Source: Deltaproteobacteria bacterium (lineage in GTDB: Bacteria > Desulfobacterota > Binatia > UBA9968). Taken from it: DNA of 50,871 nucleotides. The notes under the pieces were generated by a model. It had not been told where the DNA came from. It made no database searches and saw only the letters and a list, made by a program, of their open reading frames with translations. A program made the translations under genes and the position numbers. Positions 8,719-16,579 of the stretch are shown here, one piece after another. Where the stretch lies: NCBI GenBank assembly GCA_005879605.1, contig VBKE01000302.1, positions 1 to 50,871 on the forward strand, given 5' to 3'. The first letter of the stretch is position 1, and every line of letters starts with the position of its first letter.

Positions 8719-10086
8719 TTACCCTCGAGATTGCGCCGGACTCAATTTGACGATAAAGATTTGCAGACTTTTCCCCTCAAGAGCATCAGTTACCGACTGG
8801 TCAACGTCAAGGAGTATTTCATCAATCTCATTTTCTTCTTTCGTCCGGTTGATCTGAGCTTTGATCTTTTTGCCGGAATTCCGCACGCAATCGAGAATCT
8901 CTTTAATGCTAATGGTTTCCGGATCACGCGCCAGGACAAAAGTTTCCCCATCGGCCAAAGGCAACACCAGCCGAGCTTGTTGAAACATCTCCATGAAATC
9001 CCGCACCAGTCCGGCGGGAAGGTAGAGGGCCGTCGCCAGCTCTGAAACGCTCATCGGGTCGAATCCGTGGTAGAAATTGCGGCCGACCAAAAACATGAGG
9101 TGAAGCGCCAGTTTCTCCCTGCCCGCCGGACTGTGGACCAGGATTTCTCTCTCGCCCTGATAAAAGTCCACGTGTTGGTGAGCGTAGGCCACTTGGGCTC
9201 CCATCAAAACGATCACCCAGCTCACGTGCAGCCACAACAAAAAGAGCAACAAAATGGCGAAACTCGAATAGATCGCGTAGTAGCGCGTCGAAGAAGCGAC
9301 AAAAACGGCAAATCCCCAACCGACGGTCTGCCAGAGCACCGCGGCGACAAGGCTGCCGACTAGAGCCGATTTGAGCTTTACCTTGGTGTTCGGAATAAAA
9401 AAGTAGAAAAACGTAAACGCGCCCCAGAGCGTGAGATAGGGCAGCAGTCGAAGCAGCTCGAGTATCACCGTTCCGAAGGGTTTTAACGACACGAGCTGTT
9501 GGACGAACGTATTGTTTTGCAATGTGGCCGTAACCGTCAGGGCGGCAAAGATCAACACTGGGCCGACGAGGAGAACGCTCAGGTAATCGCTGAATTTTCG
9601 CGCCAGTTTTCTCGGCGATTTCACACGCCAAATGCGGTTGAAGGCCTCCTCGATCGTTCCCATCAATGAAAGGACCGTGATAAAGAGAGTCACCAAACCG
9701 ACGCTGCCGAGGGCGCCCGCGCTCATTTTATCGACAAATCCAATCAAATAAGCGGTGATCTCTTGGCCCTTTTCCCCCAGCGGTGCCAGCGCCTCGGAAA
9801 GCGCGGGCTCCATGCGATTGTGCACGCCGAAAGCCTTGAGGATCGAAAAGACGACCGCTAAGAGCGGCGCCAGAGAGAGCAGCGTTTTGAAGGCCAGCGC
9901 CATCGCCTGAAGCTTCAGCAGATTTTCGAAAAAGTCCCGCACGACCATCAGGCTTATTTTTATCAACGAATGAAACAGCCGCCTGAATCGGGTGAGATCC
10001 GCAGACTCGACGTCCCAGACTTGGTCGAAGACCTTAGCCTTGATGTCCTGCATCGACCGCCTTTTCTCTCGCGCGGATGTGCTCAT
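8719..10086 (-). CDS. YihY/BrkB family inner-membrane protein with C-terminal winged-helix-like domain
   Basis: A 455-residue protein. About residues 30-310 form the six-helix YihY/BrkB (formerly RNase BN) region, with ALAFKTLLSLAPLLAVVFSIL near the start, GSVGLVTLFITVLSLMGTIEEAFNRIW in the middle and LLFLLWLHVSWVIVLMGAQVAYAH at the end. A soluble C-terminal domain follows (about 330-455), with MSVSELATALYLPAGLVRDFMEMF resembling a winged helix. Family members were once called RNase BN, but that assignment was withdrawn; the function is unknown, possibly lipid or envelope related. An internal ATG at 10053 is an alternative start. It converges with the AsmA gene 20 bp away. Confidence 0.85.
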   Translation of the reverse strand: MSTSAREKRRSMQDIKAKVFDQVWDVESADLTRFRRLFHSLIKISLMVVRDFFENLLKLQAMALAFKTLLSLAPLLAVVFSILKAFGVHNRMEPALSEALAPLGEKGQEITAYLIGFVDKMSAGALGSVGLVTLFITVLSLMGTIEEAFNRIWRVKSPRKLARKFSDYLSVLLVGPVLIFAALTVTATLQNNTFVQQLVSLKPFGTVILELLRLLPYLTLWGAFTFFYFFIPNTKVKLKSALVGSLVAAVLWQTVGWGFAVFVASSTRYYAIYSSFAILLLFLLWLHVSWVIVLMGAQVAYAHQHVDFYQGEREILVHSPAGREKLALHLMFLVGRNFYHGFDPMSVSELATALYLPAGLVRDFMEMFQQARLVLPLADGETFVLARDPETISIKEILDCVRNSGKKIKAQINRTKEENEIDEILLDVDQSVTDALEGKSLQIFIVKLSPAQSRG

Positions 10087-10158
10087 AGGGACTTGGTCGT
10101 GAGTCTATCAACTTTGGCTGGCCCCGACAAAGGAATTTTTACCAGCTCGCGATTGATA

Positions 10159-10174
10159 CTTTTGTTGACAAAAG
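10159..10174. promoter_or_regulatory. Palindromic operator candidate over the permease -35 box
   Basis: CTTTTGT-TG-ACAAAAG is a perfect 7-bp inverted repeat with a 2-nt centre. It contains most of the TTGACA box of the downstream promoter, a position expected for a repressor site. The binding protein is unknown. Confidence 0.45.
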
Positions 10175-10192
10175 GGATCGCGGCTCTATATT
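10165..10192 (+). promoter_or_regulatory. Sigma70-type promoter for the amino acid/polyamine permease
   Basis: TTGACA (10165-10170, six of six) and TATATT (10187-10192, five of six) are separated by 16 nt. Transcription would start near 10199, giving a leader of about 30 nt before the TTG start at 10230. Confidence 0.7.
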
Positions 10193-10229
10193 CTCCAACT
10201 CCGACGCCGTAAAAATAACCAGACACTGA

Positions 10230-11591
10230 TTGGATGTTGATTTATTGAAAGCGCCAACACCAGCTTCGTCGACAAACGGACCCCCTCTGTTGCGCCCGCG
10301 TCGCGCGCTTGATTGCACGGGGCTAGTTGCGGTCACTTTCTTTTGCGTCGCTGGCGGCGCTTTCGGCTTGGAAGATGCCGTCGGCGCGGGCGGTCCGCTG
10401 ATTGTTCTATTGGCCATTCTCCTTCTACCCTGGCTCTGGAGTTTTCCGACTGCGCTTATGACCGCCGAGCTTTCGGCTGCCATGCCGGAAGATGGCGGTT
10501 ATGTCGTCTGGGTGGAAAAAGGCTTCGGTAGGTTCTGGGGATTTCAGGAAGGCTGGATCAGCTGGCTTTGCAGCTTCGCGGATAATGCGCTTTATCCGGT
10601 CATGTTCGTTGACTACCTCGCCTATCTGCGCGGCGACATGCCGCCGCTCGAGCGTTGGATGATCGGCACCGCGGTCATCAGCGTGGTTACGTGGATGAAT
10701 GTGCGCGGCATTCGCCTCGTCGGCTTCGCTTCGATCGTGTTCACCCTGCTGGTGGTAGCACCTTTTGCAGTGATGGTTTTGTTGGGCGCGCCGCGTGTCG
10801 AAACCGCCGTCTGGCTCACCCGAACGAGCCACATTGATTGGGCGTTGCTTTTGAGCATCCTGCTCTGGAACACCTCCGGATGGGACAACGCCGGCTGCTG
10901 CGCCGGCGAGGTGGATGAACCGCAGCGAAGCTATCCGCGCGCGATGGCCGCCACGGTCGTGCTGGTGACTCTGATTTACCTGCTGCCGATCGCGGTTGGG
11001 GTGAGCGCCGCCACGGATTGGCCGGCCTGGAAGGAAGGCTATTTCCCGACGGTAGCGGCGCAAGTTGGTGGTTCTTGGCTGGGCATGTGGCTTACCCTCG
11101 CGGGACTCGTGAGCGCTGTTGGCATGCTCAACGCTCTTCTTTGTACTTCCGCCCGCGTCCCTTTTGCGATGGCTGAACGGGGCATGCTATTCCGACGGCT
11201 GGCGACGCTCCATCCTCGATATGCCACACCGTGGTTTTCCATTGTGGTCAACAGCTTGGGGCTCGCTGCGCTCATTCCATTTTCCTTCCAGGAACTCATC
11301 GAAGTGGATATGTTTCTCTACGCCACTGCGCTCGTGTTGGAATTCGCCGCGCTCATCTGGCTGCGTCTTAAAAGGCCGGAGATGTCCCGCCCCTATCGTG
11401 TGCCGTTCGGAATTCCCGGTGTGATCGCCATCAGCGTTCCGCCCGTTGCCCTTTGCTTGCTCAGCATCGTCTTGTCTAACGGCGCGACGAAATATGTTAG
11501 CCTCGGCAGTATTGCCATTGGGCTACTGGTTTATTATCTACAAAGCAGGTCGAGCGAAGCAGGCGAGACTGAACCTAAGCTGGCAGTATAA
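10230..11591 (+). CDS. APC superfamily amino acid/polyamine permease (PHS/PUT-like)
   Basis: A 453-residue, 12-helix permease. The N-terminal region with FFCVAGGAFGLEDAVGAGGP and the following PWLWSFPTALMTAELSAAMPEDGGYVVWV strongly resembles the polyamine:H+ symporter subgroup of the APC superfamily (plant PUT/LAT-like transporters and bacterial relatives). SILLWNTSGWDNAGCCAGEV is another conserved block. The likely role is proton-coupled uptake of polyamines or amino acids across the inner membrane; the substrate is inferred. No ATG lies in the N-terminal part, so the start is TTG at 10230, or a TTG five codons later at 10245. Neither has a good Shine-Dalgarno sequence. It has its own promoter (see 10165-10192). 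Confidence 0.83.
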   Translation: MDVDLLKAPTPASSTNGPPLLRPRRALDCTGLVAVTFFCVAGGAFGLEDAVGAGGPLIVLLAILLLPWLWSFPTALMTAELSAAMPEDGGYVVWVEKGFGRFWGFQEGWISWLCSFADNALYPVMFVDYLAYLRGDMPPLERWMIGTAVISVVTWMNVRGIRLVGFASIVFTLLVVAPFAVMVLLGAPRVETAVWLTRTSHIDWALLLSILLWNTSGWDNAGCCAGEVDEPQRSYPRAMAATVVLVTLIYLLPIAVGVSAATDWPAWKEGYFPTVAAQVGGSWLGMWLTLAGLVSAVGMLNALLCTSARVPFAMAERGMLFRRLATLHPRYATPWFSIVVNSLGLAALIPFSFQELIEVDMFLYATALVLEFAALIWLRLKRPEMSRPYRVPFGIPGVIAISVPPVALCLLSIVLSNGATKYVSLGSIAIGLLVYYLQSRSSEAGETEPKLAV

Positions 11592-11964
11592 CTCCGAAAG
11601 CGACGGCGTTATTGGGAGCACCTGATACAAGCCGAGAAATTTGTGCGGCATCGCATAATTTCGATTCCCTGGAAGAAGCAGCAGCCAACGATTCATGAAG
11701 GGTGAGCGAAGCAGAACAACATCAGACGATTACGCGATGGCCGCAGTTAGGCAGGAACCCAAAGCGGTTCCACTTAATCGACACAACCCGCCCGCCGCGC
11801 GCCCCGACCTCCTTGCTGAATCCGGTCCTTGTCGATAAAATGAAACGCCACACGAGGCGCAATCGCGGCTAACCAGCGCAATCTCTACAAGGATGGAAAA
11901 GTTTATTGCCCTTTCCGAATGATAGGCTCGGCCAAGCCGTGATGCCAATATGGAATGGCGTTTT
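11592..11964. other. 373-nt intergenic region, no convincing gene
   Basis: This separates the permease from the convergent prolyl oligopeptidase. A 72-codon minus-strand frame (11730-11948) is Arg- and Cys-rich, lacks a ribosome-binding site and resembles nothing I recognise. No clear terminator hairpin with a T-run was found. Confidence 0.5.
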
Positions 11965-14118
11965 TCATGGCGCTACCCGTGTCGCCTCCATCCCCATCTG
12001 CCGAGCGGCGAATGCCCACTCGTCCGCCAGCTCCGCGATCAGCTTGTCGGTGGGGCGGTAGCTATGCGAAGCCTTCGTCTCTACACGGATAAGAACGGTC
12101 CGGTCACAGCCTTGCGCCTCCTGCAGTGTTGCAGTGAACTTGAAGGAATGGCTCGGCACCACGCGGTCGTCGTGATCCGCCGTCGTTACCAAGGTGGCCG
12201 GATAGCAGACTCCCGGCTTGATGTTATGCAGCGGCGAATACTTGATGAGATATTTAAATTGCTCGGGATCGGAAGAGGAGCCGTATTCTGGGATCCAAGC
12301 ACGTCCGCCGGTGAACTTGTCGTAGCGCAGCATGTCCATGACTCCGACTGCCGGCAGCGCCACGGCATAAAGATCCGGTCGCTGCTCCGCGACCGCCGCC
12401 ACGAGCAGGCCTCCGTTTGAACCGCCGATGATCCCGAGCTTGGCCGGGGAACTATATTTTTCATTCACGAGGTACTCGGCCACCGCGACGAAGTCGTCGA
12501 AGACGTTCTGCTTGTTCTCTACCATCCCGCCCTTGTGCCAGGCCTCCCCGTATTCGCCTCCGCCCCTAAGGCTCGCCGTTACCCAAATTCCTCCGAGCTC
12601 CAGCCATGCTAACGCGTGCGGACGGTAAACCGGCATGGTGACGATCGAGTATCCCCCGTAGCCGTAGAGCATGGTCGGATTATCACCATCGCGCGGCAGG
12701 TCCTTTCGTGCAGTGAGAAAAAACGGCACACGCGTGCCGTCTTTCGATATGGCGAAAAACTGTTGGGTCTCATACCGGCTCACGTCTATGGCCGAATCTG
12801 TTGCCTCGAACGGCGTGCTCTTCTTGGTCCGCGGGTCGTATACGAAGACCGTGGTCTGGTAGAGCGGCGAGGTGAAGGCATGGAAAATTTCCGGAGAGTC
12901 CTCGCGTCCGCCGATGCCAACGACTGTTCCTACGCCAGGAAGCGCAATTTCTCCCTGCGGCCGCCCGGCGCGATCGAACAGCGCGAGCCGGCTTCGCACA
13001 TTCACCAGGTATTCGGCAACGATTCGCCCTCCGATCAAATCCACGTTTTGAATCGCTTCTTTTCTCTCTGGCACGATGGTCCTCCAAGCGGAGCGCTTCG
13101 GATTTCTTAGGTCCACCGCGACGATCTTTCGATTCGGCGCGTTCAAATCCGTGCGGAGGTATAGCACCGGGCCGATGTTGCCGAAGGCCGCGTATTCAGC
13201 GCCGTCCTCCTCAACAATCGGCTTGATCTCCGCGTCCAACTTTGGCCGGCTCGGATTGCCGAGATCCGTGTAGTAGAGGCGATTCTGGTTGCCGGAGCCT
13301 TGCGCCATCCTGATGAGCAGGTAGCGTCCGTCCTCGGTTACCGAGCCGCCGATAAACCACGTGGGCAGATCCTTGCGCTCGTAGATCAGCCGATCCTCCG
13401 ACTGTGGTGTGCCCACCCTGTGGTAATAGAGGGCTTGCCCCGACAGCGACGCCTGGAGGTGCTTTCCCTTCGGCGGTTCGGGATAGCGCGAGTAGAAAAA
13501 ACCCTTGCCGTCCTTCGTCCATGACAACCAGGAAAAGCGCATCCACTGCACCTCGTCCGGCAGGTCGCGGCCGCTGCCGATCTCGCGCACGCGCACCGTT
13601 TGCCAGTCTGCGCCGCCGTCCGACAGGGTGTAAGCCAGGAGCCGGGCATCCGGCGAAGGCGCATAGTTCGCAAGCGAAACTGATCCGTCAGGCGAAAGCA
13701 CGTTCGGGTCGATGATGAGAGTGGGTGGCGCCATCAGGCTCGCCCGCATGTAAATCGGCGACTGCCGCTGGAGCCCGCTGTTCTTCCGATAAAAGATACG
13801 CCCGCCTTCGCGGACCGGGATACTTATCCTCGGATAGTTCCACAGTTCGGTGATGCGCTGCCGAAAATGTTGGCGCAGCGGCAGGCGCTCCAGATAATCG
13901 AAAGTCAGTTTGTTCTGGGCGGCGACCCACTCGGCCAGCTCCTTGGAATCGAGCTCCTCCATCCAGCGATACGGGTCCGCGATTTTTGTTCCGAAGTAAT
14001 CATCCACGACGTCGCCTTTTCGGGCCGTCGGGTACAGCAGTCTCTGCGACTGCGCGGCGCTCGCCACGACAAGGATGACGGCGAACACAGTGATTGCGAT
14101 TGGACGGTCAGTTCTCAT
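11965..14118 (-). CDS. Prolyl oligopeptidase family serine peptidase (S9A), secreted
   Basis: A 717-residue protein from the ATG at 14118. The frame is open to 14310, but the chosen start begins a signal peptide (basic n-region, hydrophobic FAVILVVAS, likely cleavage after SAAQSQ). A seven-bladed beta-propeller occupies roughly 30-450 and the alpha/beta-hydrolase domain the rest. The catalytic serine is in GGSNGG (S567), the histidine in KASHSYRP (H685), and the acidic residue in ADHDDRV (about 648-650). The oxyanion-side YGYGGYS motif precedes the catalytic domain. By family knowledge it cleaves after proline in short peptides, here probably in the periplasm. Length matches the usual 700-730 residues. 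Confidence 0.9.
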   Translation of the reverse strand: MRTDRPIAITVFAVILVVASAAQSQRLLYPTARKGDVVDDYFGTKIADPYRWMEELDSKELAEWVAAQNKLTFDYLERLPLRQHFRQRITELWNYPRISIPVREGGRIFYRKNSGLQRQSPIYMRASLMAPPTLIIDPNVLSPDGSVSLANYAPSPDARLLAYTLSDGGADWQTVRVREIGSGRDLPDEVQWMRFSWLSWTKDGKGFFYSRYPEPPKGKHLQASLSGQALYYHRVGTPQSEDRLIYERKDLPTWFIGGSVTEDGRYLLIRMAQGSGNQNRLYYTDLGNPSRPKLDAEIKPIVEEDGAEYAAFGNIGPVLYLRTDLNAPNRKIVAVDLRNPKRSAWRTIVPERKEAIQNVDLIGGRIVAEYLVNVRSRLALFDRAGRPQGEIALPGVGTVVGIGGREDSPEIFHAFTSPLYQTTVFVYDPRTKKSTPFEATDSAIDVSRYETQQFFAISKDGTRVPFFLTARKDLPRDGDNPTMLYGYGGYSIVTMPVYRPHALAWLELGGIWVTASLRGGGEYGEAWHKGGMVENKQNVFDDFVAVAEYLVNEKYSSPAKLGIIGGSNGGLLVAAVAEQRPDLYAVALPAVGVMDMLRYDKFTGGRAWIPEYGSSSDPEQFKYLIKYSPLHNIKPGVCYPATLVTTADHDDRVVPSHSFKFTATLQEAQGCDRTVLIRVETKASHSYRPTDKLIAELADEWAFAARQMGMEATRVAP

Positions 14119-14153
14119 CTCATTTTGCTGCGCAGTCAACCGGAGAAAGAACT

Positions 14154-14339
14154 TTAGCGACCTTCCCGCTTCAGCGAGTATGCGACAGCTTTGACGGGTC
14201 GAAGTTGTACGTGTTTCTGGATGTCGCGAAGGGCTGTCGCTGCCGTCGGCTCCTGAGCATGCGCCGAGGTCGGTAACGACAGCAGGCAAAATATTGAAAA
14301 AAATCGACAAAAAGTTTGTCGCATTGTCGAGTTTGCCAT
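14154..14339 (-). CDS. Small putative secreted protein, possibly a gene remnant
   Basis: A 61-residue frame directly upstream of the peptidase on the same strand. It starts with a believable signal peptide (RFFSIFCLLSLPTSAHAQ, cleavage after AHA) and ends after only about 36 mature residues. The ATG at 14339 is preceded by a weak GGGAATAG; GTG at 14345 is an alternative. The mature part is not recognised. It may be a genuine small exported protein or the 5' remnant of a larger gene, since the two genes upstream of it are also damaged. A short hairpin lies within its coding sequence (14305-14321). Confidence 0.4.
   Translation of the reverse strand: MANSTMRQTFCRFFSIFCLLSLPTSAHAQEPTAATALRDIQKHVQLRPVKAVAYSLKREGR
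14305..14321. repeat. Perfect 7-bp hairpin with T-run on the minus strand
   Basis: CGACAAA and TTTGTCG flank a 3-nt loop. On the minus strand the stem is followed by ATTTTTTT, resembling a weak intrinsic terminator for transcription coming from the phosphatase gene, although it lies inside the small secreted ORF. Confidence 0.35.
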
Positions 14340-14374
14340 CACCACTATTCCCGCCCGCTATGTTCGAAAAAACC

Positions 14375-14879
14375 CTACTCTAAAGCTTTCCGGATCTTCT
14401 CGACGTCTACTTGCTCAATGTAGCGGATGATGTTTCGCCACATCGGGTGGTAGCCATAACCGCCCTCGATCATTTCCCGAATCGCGGCTTCCTTGGTCCA
14501 GCCCTGTTCGATGATCCGATACATGGCGCTCATCAACCCGGTGCGGTCAGCGCCGTGCTGACAATGAATTAGGAATGGGCCGTTTTCCGACCGTCGCAGC
14601 ATCTTGAGAACTTGGATGACCTGCTGATCCTGAATCTTCCAGGTCAGGATATGCAACTGCGGATTGAGCAAACTCGTACCCTCGATCTTGTGCTTGTCCG
14701 AATGTAAAGAGCGCAGATTGATCACGGTCTTGACTCCAAGTCGCTCCAGATTGCGCATCCCGAACCCCTTCAAGCACGATCGGTTGTGCCCACTCTTCGG
14801 GCCGCTCAGCGGCCGATAGCATGGCTCCACACAATAACCACAGCGCGAATAAAATGATCGTCGTCCTATTCTTTCGCAT
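14375..14879 (-). pseudogene. Dual-specificity/tyrosine phosphatase family protein, frameshifted with internal deletion
   Basis: Two frames together make one recognisable protein. From the ATG at 14879 comes a signal peptide (TTIILFALWLLCGAMLSAAE) and then RPEEWAQPIVLEG. In another frame, GMRNLERLGVKTVINLRSLHSD continues through the catalytic HCQHGADRTG (HCX5R) loop to EGGYGYHPMWRN and a stop at 14375. Relatives carry about 20 residues between these blocks (an NLxxV...LYRSAQP segment). These are missing, so a small deletion plus frameshift near 14770-14785 is more likely than a simple indel. The catalytic loop is intact. It is the third gene of an operon, and its start overlaps the extended frame of the membrane protein before it by 14 bp. 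The phosphatase part could still be made from an internal start. Confidence 0.65.
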
Positions 14880-14970
14880 TTCGATGAGCAAACGACACCA
14901 TTAGCAATACCACGCTGATACTGCCAAACGTCCAGTAATCGGTCGGCATGGGATCAATCCAGCTCTTGTG

Positions 14971-15348
14971 TCATGGCACGAATCGCGGCGAAAAGCGGAC
15001 CAGTCCGTAGGCCGGATTCATCACGAACCAAAGCCAGTCTTCGATGATCCAGAACAGCGCTAAGGCACCGAGAATGCGCAGCTCGATGTGCCATGACCAT
15101 CGCTGTAGCAGCGCGATCGGCAGGTGAAAGGCAAGGGCCATGAACGAAAACACCCACAGGTGATAGCCGGTCAGCGGTCGGCCGCCCCAGAACCAATCCA
15201 GCCACCAATACTGCTCGACGCGCCACGTCGGCAGATTAGCGGCCCAGCCAGTAGGTCCCTCAATCTGGATTTCCACCTGGGCAAAAAACAACGCCAGCAG
15301 CGCGATGTAGAGCAACGTTGATAAAATAGCGATGGCAACGCGTTTCAT
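14971..15348 (-). CDS. Small membrane protein, probably truncated by an in-frame TGA
   Basis: A 125-residue protein with about three membrane segments: an N-terminal anchor (5-24), one near 63-83, and ILGALALFWIIEDWLWFVMNP near 90-112. It starts 6 nt after the glycosyltransferase stop, so it is in that operon. Its stop is TGA at 14971-14973. The same frame continues for 34 further codons (HKSWIDPMPTDYWTFGSISV and so on), encoding another membrane helix and a basic tail, and ends in TAG at 14866, overlapping the start of the next gene by 14 bp. A TGG-to-TGA change fits, since Trp before His-Lys-x-Trp suits the Trp-rich family. I do not recognise a named function; a lipid-related role is suggested only by the neighbouring glycosyltransferase. 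Confidence 0.65.
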   Translation of the reverse strand: MKRVAIAILSTLLYIALLALFFAQVEIQIEGPTGWAANLPTWRVEQYWWLDWFWGGRPLTGYHLWVFSFMALAFHLPIALLQRWSWHIELRILGALALFWIIEDWLWFVMNPAYGLVRFSPRFVP

Positions 15349-15354
15349 AACGGC

Positions 15355-16482
15355 TCACAAGCGTCCCGATACCAGGTCCAGAACGTTTGCCACGGCATTC
15401 GGCTTTGCGTGGGCCCGCATCCGTTCTCGCATCGCTGCCAATCGTTGCGGTTGCTCCAGCAGCAGACGGAGCTTGTATTCGAGGGCCGCAGCGTCGATCG
15501 CTTTTAGCGCCGCGCCCGATTCGAGCAGGAAATCCGCATTGCGCTCCTCCTGCCCGGGAATCGGCGATATTACGATCATTGGTAAGCCCATCGCTAGACA
15601 TTCGGACGTGGTCAGCCCGCCGGGTTTCGTGATCGCGATGTCCGCCGCCGCCATCACGCGTTCGATGGTGCGGGTGAAACCCATGGGCAACAGCCGGGCC
15701 GGATAGCGCCGGGCAATGCCCTGCAGCTTTCCCAACAACGCTTCGTTTCGACCTGCCAGAGCAATAACCTGCAGGTCGTGTTGCAGCGACGCGAGTCGCT
15801 CCGCCAGCGCTTCGATTCCGCCGATGCCGACGCCGCCCGACATTATCAGCAGCGTAGTTTTGCGTGGATCAAGTCCAATCTCGAGAGCGCAGTCGGCGCG
15901 AGCGGGTGCAGCGGAAAACTGCGGCATGATGGGGATGCCGGTGATGAACGTCTGTTTCGGTGCAATGCCCCGCGCGGCGATGCGCCAAGCGACTTCGTCG
16001 TTGGCGGCAAAGTAGCCTTGCATATGCGGATGGATCCATAACCCATGCACGTCGAAGTCGGTCACTTGCACCCAAACTGGCGGCGTCGGTCTGCCCCTCG
16101 CAAGGCGGCGCGACAACAATTCGGCGGGCAGAAAATGAGTACAGATAATCGCATCCGGGGCCAAGCGCTTCAACTCACGATTGAGCTTACGCGTATTCAA
16201 GCGCTCGATGTTCCGCCGCAGCCGATCGAATAGCGACTTGGCAGAGCGTTGATCGGTATACTGATAGAGGTAGGCCCAGGCCAGCGGCATTTTCTCGACC
16301 AGCTTGATATACGAATCTGCATAGAGCTTGCGAAAGCCGGCCGGCACCAGGTCCATGACGTCGACGTGAGTTAACCGCAACTGCCGAAACCCTCGCTCAG
16401 CCGCAGCGCACAGAGCTTGTGCCGCGCGGACATGACCCGCGCCAGCGGAAACACTAAGAACCAGAATATGCTTTTTGCTCAT
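15355..16482 (-). CDS. MGDG synthase-like glycosyltransferase (GT28/MurG fold)
   Basis: A 375-residue two-domain GT-B protein. The N-terminal domain is of the MGDG_synth type, with LSVSAGAGHVRAAQAL at 10-25 and DAIICTHFLPAELLSR near 110-125. The C-terminal domain has the UDP-sugar-binding LIMSGGVGIGGIEAL and the acceptor-side KPGGLTTSECLAMGLPMIV. Such enzymes transfer Gal, Glc or GlcNAc from a UDP-sugar to diacylglycerol or a related lipid at the cytoplasmic membrane. It leads a three-gene operon followed by a membrane protein and a phosphatase, both apparently damaged. A role in glycolipid synthesis is inferred from family and context; donor and acceptor are not determined. Confidence 0.85.
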   Translation of the reverse strand: MSKKHILVLSVSAGAGHVRAAQALCAAAERGFRQLRLTHVDVMDLVPAGFRKLYADSYIKLVEKMPLAWAYLYQYTDQRSAKSLFDRLRRNIERLNTRKLNRELKRLAPDAIICTHFLPAELLSRRLARGRPTPPVWVQVTDFDVHGLWIHPHMQGYFAANDEVAWRIAARGIAPKQTFITGIPIMPQFSAAPARADCALEIGLDPRKTTLLIMSGGVGIGGIEALAERLASLQHDLQVIALAGRNEALLGKLQGIARRYPARLLPMGFTRTIERVMAAADIAITKPGGLTTSECLAMGLPMIVISPIPGQEERNADFLLESGAALKAIDAAALEYKLRLLLEQPQRLAAMRERMRAHAKPNAVANVLDLVSGRL

Positions 16483-16579
16483 CGCCGTTCTGTATCACCG
16501 AGTTATCACCCCCAAACGGAATCGAGCCGATATTAGCCGTTCAGAGCGTCCAGCAAGAGAATTTCCTAAAGGTCAGAAC

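Noticed and set aside
11730..11948. 72-codon minus-strand frame between the permease and the prolyl oligopeptidase
   Set aside because: No ribosome-binding site, Arg/Cys-rich composition typical of an antisense or random frame in GC-rich DNA, and no recognisable domain.
14971..14973. UGA in the small membrane protein as a selenocysteine codon
   Set aside because: The context fits a tryptophan, there is no obvious SECIS-like hairpin just downstream, and the protein family is not redox related.
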